A stretch of 13,261 bases of DNA from JAADHY01 sp964428935 (lineage in GTDB: Bacteria > Planctomycetota > Planctomycetia > Planctomycetales > Planctomycetaceae). Positions 12,848 to 13,261 of the stretch are shown in pieces. The DNA lies in the NCBI GenBank assembly GCA_964428935.1, contig CAYSAG010000132.1:1-13261 (forward strand), written 5' to 3'. The notes under the pieces were generated by a model. It had not been told where the DNA came from. It saw only the letters and a program-made list of their open reading frames with translations, and made no database searches. A program made the position numbers and the translations under genes. Every line of letters starts with the position of its first letter. Positions within the stretch are counted from its first letter, which is position 1.

Positions 12848-12915
12848 GTGGGTCCTTAGGCTGACGCTTGGCGCTGGCTCCGGTGTCTCGTGTGAGAGAG
12901 GCTAGGAGTCAGGGT

Positions 12916-13261
12916 GGTCAAGCTACTAAGGGCATGCGGTGGATGCCTAGGCGCCAGGAGGCGATGAAGGGCGTGGTAGGCTGCGATAAGCCTCGGGGAG
13001 CTGCCAAACAAGCGTTGATCCGGGGATTCCCGAATGACCGTGCGCTGAATCCATAGGCGTACGGGGCGAACGCGGGGAACTGAAACATCTTAGTACCCGC
13101 AGGAAAGGAAAGCAAAAGCGACTCCCTGAGTAGCGGCGAGCGAAAGGGGACCAGCCTAAACCGTACGGCTTCGGCCGTGCGGGGTCGTGGGGCTCGCCAG
13201 CGGCTTTGCCGCACGGAGTTACAAAGCTGCCTGCTAGAAGAACGGTCCTGGAAAGGCCGGC
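12916..13261 (+). rRNA. rrl: 23S ribosomal RNA, 5' part (continues past window)
   Basis: The mature 5' end is placed at GGTCAAGC (12916) by analogy with GGTTAAGC of E. coli. Universal landmarks follow: GGTGGATGCCT, GGCGATGAAGG, TGCGATAAGC, CTGAATCCATAGG, GGGGAACTGAAACATCT and GAGTAGCGGCGAGCGAAAGGGG. The segment between CCGAATG and CTGAATCCATAGG is only about 8 nt, against about 35 nt in E. coli as I recall that sequence. No 16S gene precedes it within the window. Confidence 0.97.

Larger units (their letters stand above)
12550..12915 (+). other. Leader region of the 23S rRNA gene
   Basis: These 366 nt between tRNA-Ala and 23S hold no protein gene. They contain, in order, a good promoter (12627-12655), a long stable hairpin (12695-12743), a boxA-like element (12769-12782) and a second hairpin (12815-12847). 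The segment next to the mature 23S end probably includes one side of the RNase III processing stem, but the partner strand lies beyond the window. Confidence 0.7.

Noticed and set aside
12868..13214. Open frames within the 23S rRNA gene
   Set aside because: The sequence is unmistakably 23S rRNA, so these frames are not genes.

Overview
This is a high-GC bacterial window of about 13 kb that most likely comes from a planctomycete (Pirellulales-like). No single gene proves this. The assignment rests on the combination of a Minf_1886-family protein, an M56 protease/BlaI pair, a sigma factor of the type abundant in that phylum, and a 23S rRNA gene with no 16S gene upstream of it.

Layout. Positions 1-479 hold the 3' part of a PSP1/RicT-like gene. 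A short plus-strand pair follows: a Minf_1886-family protein (869-1270) and an overlapping small membrane-anchored protein (1245-1769). This pair converges on a minus-strand pair, an LplT/Aas-type MFS transporter (2994-4346) followed by a COG0523/CobW-type GTPase (1742-2851). Next comes a tightly coupled minus-strand operon read from 8790 down to 4543: a BlaI-family repressor, an M56 membrane metalloprotease, and a very unusual 599-residue predicted lipoprotein. Its adjacent reading frames overlap by 11 and 4 nt. It begins at a TTGACA-N17-TACAGT promoter with a perfect 22-bp palindrome over the start site and ends at a strong intrinsic terminator (4465-4497).

On the plus strand, 9344-10390 encodes the most remarkable protein here. 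Its N-terminal region resembles a ribosome-hibernation factor (HPF/RaiA) and is fused to sigma-70 regions 2 and 4. A hairpin separates it from a convergent TrpB2-type tryptophan synthase beta chain gene (10487-11842, minus strand).

The right end is an rRNA locus: tRNA-Ile(GAU), tRNA-Ala(UGC) and the first ~346 nt of 23S rRNA. The ~480 nt before tRNA-Ile contain no 16S 3' end, so this locus is split from 16S. The 23S gene appears to have its own promoter (TTGACC-N17-TAAGAT at 12627-12655), a long leader hairpin and a boxA-like antitermination element.

Two systems stand out. One is a BlaI-M56-lipoprotein circuit that may sense an envelope signal other than a beta-lactam. The other is an HPF-sigma fusion that could link ribosome state to promoter choice. 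Both functional readings are inference from domain content.
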